The translations under genes and the position numbers were made by a program. A model generated the notes under the pieces. It searched no databases and was not told the DNA's origin. It saw nothing but the letters and a program-made list of their open reading frames with translations. A stretch of DNA of 11,637 nucleotides from Funneliformis mosseae (taxonomy: Eukaryota > Glomeromycota > Glomeromycetes > Glomerales > Glomeraceae). Shown one piece after another: positions 7,581 to 11,637 of this stretch; position 1 is the stretch's first letter, and every line of letters begins with the position of its first letter. Location: positions 1 through 11,637 of the forward strand of contig CAJVPP010003438.1 of assembly GCA_910592005.1 (NCBI GenBank). The letters run 5' to 3'.

Positions 7581-8595
7581 ATGATTATAAATAACCATGA
7601 AAATGATACCCAGATCGATAAATTAAATGTCCTAGATAAAAATTGTTCTTATTGTGATAAACCACTTGCCGAGAAATTATGGTGTAAAGGATGTGACCCT
7701 TAATATATAATTGAAGGATGGACTAGTGGAAATTCTGAAATTGATAAATTCATCAAAGAAATAATGTATAAGGAAAGAAATAAAAAATATCCACTATATC
7801 TTGAATGGATGCCCTATTATAGATTCACAGATATAAAAGAAATTGGAAAAGGAGGATTTGCTAAAGTGAATCCTGCAACATGGATTGATGGACAATCGGA
7901 ATTTAGAAAGCATGATGATGGAAAGTTGGAAAAAATTAAATACTAAACATATGACGGTTGCTTTGAAAAGGTCAAATGGATCACGGAATATGTCGGCAAA
8001 ATTTTTATTGAGGTATTTGCATTGATTAAACGGTTCTTTTGAAAATGATATGACATTTTTATATTTGCTTAAATTTTATTACAAACATAGATTAAAGCAT
8101 AATAGAATCAGTATTTTCGGATTAAGATTTTATGGAATAACTAAAGATCCAGAAACCAAAGATTTTATTTTGATCGTAAAATTTGCAGATATAGGAAATT
8201 TGAGAAGTTATCTTTCAAATAATTTTAACAACTTTTTATGGAAAGATAAAATTAGAAAATTACATTTGCAATTACTAACCTTTGTAAATTACATTTGTTA
8301 AAATATTGTCATAAGGTTTTTCACAGTGGAAATATCTTGCAAGATGGAACCCAATCTTATATTCAGATTTTGAATTATCAGGACCAGCAAATAAGCAAAA
8401 AACGGATGACCAAATATAGGAGTATTACCATATATCGCTCCAGAAGTCTTGAATGGAGGATTATATACTTTTGCTTTTAATATTAATTGACTTGGTGTAA
8501 TTATGGCATAATTATCATCCGGAAAACCTCCTTTTTATGGTAGAAAACATGACATATCTCTTCACAAATATTTTTGGCTTTACTTCTATGAGCTT
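7581..8595 (+). pseudogene. protein kinase pseudogene, AM-fungal expanded family (copy 2)
   Basis: Starting at ATG 7581 it reads an N-terminal finger C22-SY-C25 and C35-KG-C38, a TAA at codon 41 (7701-7703) where family members have an aromatic residue, EGWTSGN, then in the same frame DIKEIGKGGFAKV and ATWIDGQSEF until a TAA at 7944. After a one-base shift near 7941, TVALKRSNGSRNMSA keeps the VALK lysine. A TGA at 8023 interrupts, then FENDMTFLYLLKF, FYGITKDPETKDFILI and GNLRSYLSNNFNN. A shift near 8290-8300 leads to YCHKVFHSGNILQDG, where the catalytic Asp is Val (8316-8318). One base is missing before DFG, which reads DFE. Another shift near 8418 leads to GVLPYIAPEVLNGG, then TGA 8488 and TAA 8509, and SSGKPPFYGRKHDIS. 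Homology fades by about 8595, so the last part of the C-lobe is lost. It is a kinase by family but is not functional. Confidence 0.92.
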
Positions 8596-8640
8596 TTAGA
8601 ATACTATTGCTAACTACTATTATATTTTACTATAGTTGTA

Positions 8641-8785
8641 GGGTAAAAACCTAAACCCATTTTGGTAAAAGTCAAAACTTTCAGAAATTGTTTCGATAAT
8701 TTGATGGATTTTGACGAGTTTCAACAGTTTTGATAAGTTTCGATAGGTTGCAAAAGTTTTGACAGTTTTGACAGTTTTGATAACA
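8641..8785 (+). repeat. TTTTGAC-rich arm, about 9-10-base degenerate tandem units
   Basis: After GGTAAAAGTCAAAAC, bases 8711-8785 are made of imperfect 9-10-base units around GTTTTGACA (GTTTCAACA, GTTTTGATA, GTTTTGACA twice, GTTTTGATA). GCAAAAGTTTTGACAG at 8750-8765 is exactly matched in reverse at 9509-9524, so this and the block at 9495-9620 may be arms of one element. Confidence 0.6.
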
Positions 8786-9117
8786 ACTTTGTGAATTTTT
8801 AAAAAGGATGTGAATATATACTATTTCACATAGACTATTATATAGATCATTAAATTAGATGATTGCTCTGAAAATAAAATTAAGACCTTATCAAAAAATT
8901 ATAGTGTTAAGTTAAAATATTCCAAATAATGAAATTTTTTTTTAATGCTTAACCTGAGAGATAGCCGCAATATAAAAATATGGGTATCGATTTTATTTTT
9001 GTTAAAAAAAAATAAATAAAATTAAAATATTCCTTATAAAAATATTCCTTAAAGATTAAAAATTCTCGCATATATACTACAAATGAGAAAGCAAGTAATT
9101 TTATTAACCATTCACCC

Positions 9118-9330
9118 ATGAATAATGAGGACAAATAATTTGTTCATCAAGTGGAATATCATTTAATAGAAGCTATGTTTTGTAGGTATATTTACAAAAA
9201 ATTTTATAACTATAGTTATGACTATCATTTGTTAACCAAATTTAGATATGGTCTAAAACTTTATATTGATGATATTGAAAAAATTTGAAGAATTTATTCA
9301 GAATTGAAAATTTTGTTATATATTTCATGA
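9118..9330 (+). pseudogene. Tyr-rich coding-like remnant, unidentified
   Basis: From an ATG at 9118 the frame reads MNNEDK, a TAA at 9136, then 49 open codons (VEYHLIEAMFCRYIYKKF, and later LLTKFRYGLKLYIDDIEK), a TGA at 9286 and 13 more codons to a TGA at 9328. The composition (Tyr, Lys, Asp, Glu with Cys and His) is more protein-like than the flanks. It lies between the two opposite TTTTGAC-rich arms, so it may be cargo of that element. No family was recognised. The antisense frame at 8949-9134 overlaps only its start. Confidence 0.25.
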
Positions 9331-9494
9331 TACCACCAAAATCAATTATTTATCTTCTATTGGTAGATTCTGTCAAAAAATTTGATGAATGATTTAACAA
9401 ATATTATACATGACATAGAAAAGAACTGCTAAAATTTCTTTTAATAAACTGACCATTCACAATAGACTGATCTGTTAACACTGATAGCCATCAT

Positions 9495-9620
9495 CAAAAT
9501 ATTTACCTCTGTCAAAACTTTTGCCATCTCTAAAAATTTTTGCAATTTTGCCTTTAATAAAAAATTTGGTAAAATATTTTGATGAGTTTTGATTTCAATA
9601 CCTGTCAAAACCTTATAGTT
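9495..9620 (-). repeat. TTTTGAC-rich arm in opposite orientation
   Basis: The block contains CTGTCAAAACTTTTGC at 9509-9524, the exact reverse complement of 8750-8765, plus a further CTGTCAAAACC at 9602-9612 and a TTTTGATGAGTTTTGAT stretch near 9577. It mirrors the block at 8641-8785 at a distance of about 740 bases. Element ends and target duplication were not found. Confidence 0.55.
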
Positions 9621-9734
9621 TTATTTGGCAACCTTATATTTGACAAAGTAGAATCTGGTATTAATATATGCAATTTCTGACTTGAAGATTCTGTAACAAC
9701 ATTAAATACAGATGTATTAGAAATGCAGATGTGA
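9582..9734 (+). pseudogene. weak coding-like frame, unidentified
   Basis: An ATG at 9582 opens 32 codons (MSFDFNTCQNLIVLFGN) to a TGA at 9678, and the same frame continues LEDSVTTLNTDVLEMQM to a TGA at 9732. The start lies inside the repeat block at 9495-9620, which argues that part of this is repeat DNA and not a gene. No family was recognised. Confidence 0.12.
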
Positions 9735-9742
9735 TTAAAGCT

Positions 9743-9928
9743 CTGAACAGTTCAGATTAATCAAAAGATTTTTTAGATTAGTTCAGTTTAGATCAATTTC
9801 AGATTGCATAAAAATCGATCTAAAAATTTTTAGTTTAGTTCAGATTTTTTCAGATTATAATTCTAATCTGAACTGAAAAAAATCTGAACTAAACTGATAA
9901 TTTTGGATTAATCAAAAAGTTCAGTTCA
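9743..9928. repeat. TTCAGATT/GTTCAG hairpin and repeats
   Basis: A long imperfect hairpin has a left arm at 9832-9856 and a right arm at 9864-9895; AGTTTAGTTCAGATTTTTT pairs with AAAAAAATCTGAACTAAAC, with a six-base insertion in the right arm and a loop of about seven bases. Around it GTTCAGATTAATCAAAAG (9750) and GGATTAATCAAAAAGTTCAG (9905) form loose direct repeats. This resembles the core of a foldback or MITE-type element. Confidence 0.6.
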
Positions 9929-9937
9929 ATTATATGT

Positions 9938-10026
9938 GAAACTCTTGAAGAATTGCAAAATTTGCAAATTATCTAAGAGGATCATAAAAATTTAGCAAAA
10001 CTCTTAGAGAATCGCAATTTTTTGCA
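9938..10026 (+). repeat. imperfect direct repeat of about 29 bases
   Basis: Bases 9938-9966 (GAAACTCTTGAAGAATTGC, then AAAATTTGCA) and 9997-10026 (AAAACTCTTAGAGAATCGC, then AATTTTTTGCA) match at most positions. They follow directly after the TTCAGATT hairpin and may belong to the same degenerate repeat. Confidence 0.4.
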
Positions 10027-10065
10027 GTTTCTCTTCAAAGTTTGTAAAAAAATTATGAATATTAA

Positions 10066-10401
10066 ATATATATTGAATACAATGTTAAAAACTTGTTGGA
10101 ATCTGTTCTTTTTTCAAGGCATTTTCATGCCCTTTATATAGAAAAATTACAATTAAGGAAAATCTATGATATTTATGATACTACTGTCAATAATAATAGA
10201 GCTAACAGATATGCTAATTATGTTAAATATATTATAAATAATAATAATGATATAGATAATAGAAATATAATAAATAATATATGTGTCTTATTTGGCAGAT
10301 ATAGCAGATTCAGCAGATATGGCATATTTGGCAGATATGTCATATTCGATAGGTCTGTTAATCTCTGCCAGTTTCAATATGAAATGAAACTTTTAAAGTA
10401 A
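10066..10401 (+). other. long start-less open frame with low-complexity ending
   Basis: This is the longest open stretch in the window, 111 codons to a TAA at 10399-10401, but it has no ATG until the very end. The first part reads LFSRHFHALYIEKLQLRK, the middle is Asn/Tyr/Ile-rich from AAT runs, and the last part is the 9-base array, giving three-residue repeats (GRY, SRF, SRY, GIF, GRY, VIF). It may be a degraded exon or an accident of triplet-periodic repeats that exclude stops in one frame. No family was recognised. Confidence 0.2.
10294..10356 (+). repeat. 9-base tandem array, seven units
   Basis: The units are GGCAGATAT, AGCAGATTC, AGCAGATAT, GGCATATTT, GGCAGATAT, GTCATATTC and GATAGGTCT. 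They stay strictly in 9-base register, so any protein read across them would be a tripeptide repeat. The last unit is the most diverged. Confidence 0.75.
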
Positions 10402-10441
10402 GAAATAACACGTTAAAATAAAATTAATATCTAATAAAGAT

Positions 10442-10581
10442 GCATATAATATATCTATAGATTTATCTCATACTTTTTTATGTATATATAATAATAACTA
10501 TAAGAAGTTTTACAAGCATATGATATATTTATCATGCTTTTTTATATATGTATATAATAATAATTATAAAGAGTATTACAA
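10442..10581 (+). repeat. tandem duplication, units of 74 and 66 bases
   Basis: Unit 1 (10442-10515) and unit 2 (10516-10581) abut exactly. Both begin GCATAT, both contain CTTTTTTAT and then TATATAATAATAA, and both end TTACAA. The second lacks about eight bases near its start. Simple AT-rich content makes slippage a likely origin. Confidence 0.7.
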
Positions 10582-10981
10582 ATAAGGCTAAAAATAGAAA
10601 TTAAAATTTACTAGCAAAAGGTCCAAAAAGAAAAAATTTTTATTAGATTTTTTTCAGATTCTATGAAAATTTTCTGAACATACAGAAAGATTTCAAAAAT
10701 ACTGGATTCTACTAGAATTTTATCATCTATTTTCAACCCTGATTATAAATTTAGATTTTAACTAAATATAATATTTAATATCAGGATACTTTAATCAATT
10801 ATAATACTATAAATATTTAATTTTATAGTATAAAAAGTTGATACATATAATTTAAAATGTAATTTCTGAAAAAAATTTTTATATATATCTTTTTTTAAAT
10901 AAAGTAAAATTATTATTTTATGAAATTTCAACTATTCTTATCTATAATATAATATTTATTACTTAATTGAAAAAACTCAAC
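10582..10981. other. AT-rich DNA with TTCAGATT-type fragments
   Basis: TTAGATTTTTTTCAGATTC at about 10643 resembles the hairpin arm near 9838, and AGTAGAATCCAGTATT read on the minus strand from 10713 matches 9647-9662 at 14 of 16 bases in inverse orientation. Otherwise nothing is recognised here. Confidence 0.35.
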
Positions 10982-11140
10982 TTATCGATTGATAGCTAAT
11001 TTTCTTATAAAATCATAATAACTAAATCTATTAAAAGACAATATACCTAAGTTATCTTCAGTAACTGATTTTATCCAATAGATATATGCTAATATTTTCT
11101 TTTTATCATTAAAGTCATTTAAAAAATTTAATAATTCCAT
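10982..11140 (-). CDS. small hypothetical protein, 52 residues
   Basis: An ATG at 11140-11138 with in-frame stops upstream opens a 52-codon frame ending with TAA at 10982. It begins MELLNFLNDFNDKKKIL, continues through AYIYWIKSVTEDNLGILSF and ends YDFIRKLAINR. The composition (Asp, Glu, Trp, balanced Lys/Arg) is more protein-like than the extremely AT-rich surroundings. No signal peptide, membrane segment or known domain is apparent. It might be a complete small gene, one exon of a longer gene, or chance. No splice partner was identified. Confidence 0.28.
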   Translation of the reverse strand: MELLNFLNDFNDKKKILAYIYWIKSVTEDNLGILSFNRFSYYDFIRKLAINR

Positions 11141-11637
11141 AAAAAATCTTTGTTATTAATTCAAATTCTCAATATTTAAACTTTATCCACTTATTAACTT
11201 CTATTTATATCCAAAAAATTTATTATATATTAATTAAGTCTATATAATACAATATAAAATTTATTATACTTATTCTATAATATAATTAATTTTAACTTGA
11301 ATTCATTATGAACCAATAAAATATTTATCTTTAGTTAGCATATGCTTAAATATTATACCTTTTTTTGAAAGACTCTAAATAAATTAATTATATTAAAAAA
11401 TAATTAAAAATTTAATATATAATACAGTATTTAGTTAAATACATTATTAAGCCTAAATACTATGTTATTAGGATAATAAAGCTTATTTATTAACAGGGAG
11501 TTTAAGTTATAAACTATGAAAGAAATAAACATAAATTTATTTAAGTTGAAGGGTCAGGTCATCTTTATTGATGATTAATATTTAAGAAAATAGTTATTGG
11601 CAAAAATATAGATTTTATGTTATTAAGATTATACTTT
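11141..11637. other. extremely AT-rich DNA, nothing recognised
   Basis: No open frame, repeat or RNA that I can support. A slightly less AT-rich patch (AAGGGTCAGGTCATC) lies near 11549. Confidence 0.5.

Noticed and set aside
8949..9134. 61-codon minus-strand open frame
   Set aside because: Hydrophobic Phe/Tyr-rich translation of AT-rich DNA starting at a non-ATG codon, with a local duplication (AATATTCCTTA twice); no supporting motif.
9647..10713. Inverted match AGTAGAATC-type at 9647 and 10713 as ends of one element
   Set aside because: Only 14 of 16 bases match and the similarity fades outside; no target duplication. Kept only as a note under 10582-10981.
1..11637. CRISPR array, tRNA, rRNA, bacterial operon or defence-type system
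   Set aside because: No regularly spaced identical repeats, no cloverleaf or rRNA-like sequence, no ribosome binding sites or packed genes; the window reads as decayed fungal intergenic DNA.

Overview
The window is very AT-rich eukaryotic DNA with long poly(A)/poly(T) tracts and little intact coding sequence. The best taxonomic clue is two decayed protein kinase genes. Their N-terminal CxxC...CxxC finger, the EGWTSGN motif, the DIKEIG(E/K)GGFAKV loop, ATWIDG, FYGITKDPE, HKDF-HSGNILQDG and APEVLNGG are the signature of the kinase family hugely expanded in arbuscular mycorrhizal fungi (Glomeromycotina, Rhizophagus-like). The genus is an inference from family knowledge. Base composition and small AT-rich introns fit it.

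Layout. 1-3000: a slightly GC-richer left edge, two direct copies of a dispersed repeat (640 and 2775), and between them on the minus strand (999-2459) a string of protein-like segments with splice-like borders and several stops and frame changes, read here as an unidentified decayed multi-exon gene. 3637-4374 (minus) and 7581-8595 (plus): the two kinase pseudogenes, divergently oriented, aligned from the same start codon, each with its own set of disabling changes. Between them lie a cluster of degenerate GGATATCC-type repeats with inverted arms (about 4950-5450) and a 1.4-kb hAT-like transposon (about 5836-7229) with terminal inverted repeats, ATCGA-rich subterminal zones and an imperfect target duplication. 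That transposon contains a telomere-like hexamer tract and possible coding remnants.

8640-10600: a repeat-dominated stretch with TTTTGAC-rich arms in opposite orientation, a TTCAGATT hairpin, a 9-bp tandem array and a tandem duplication of about 70 bp, interspersed with open but start-less or broken frames. 10600-11637: extremely AT-rich, with one small possible gene on the minus strand.

No gene in the window can be called intact with confidence and no operon-like or defence-like system is visible. The picture is a degenerating, transposon-rich part of a fungal genome where kinase copies and mobile-element pieces have accumulated and decayed. In DNA this AT-rich a random codon is a stop roughly 9% of the time, so a few open frames of 60-75 codons are expected by chance in six frames. 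Low-confidence coding calls should be read with that in mind.
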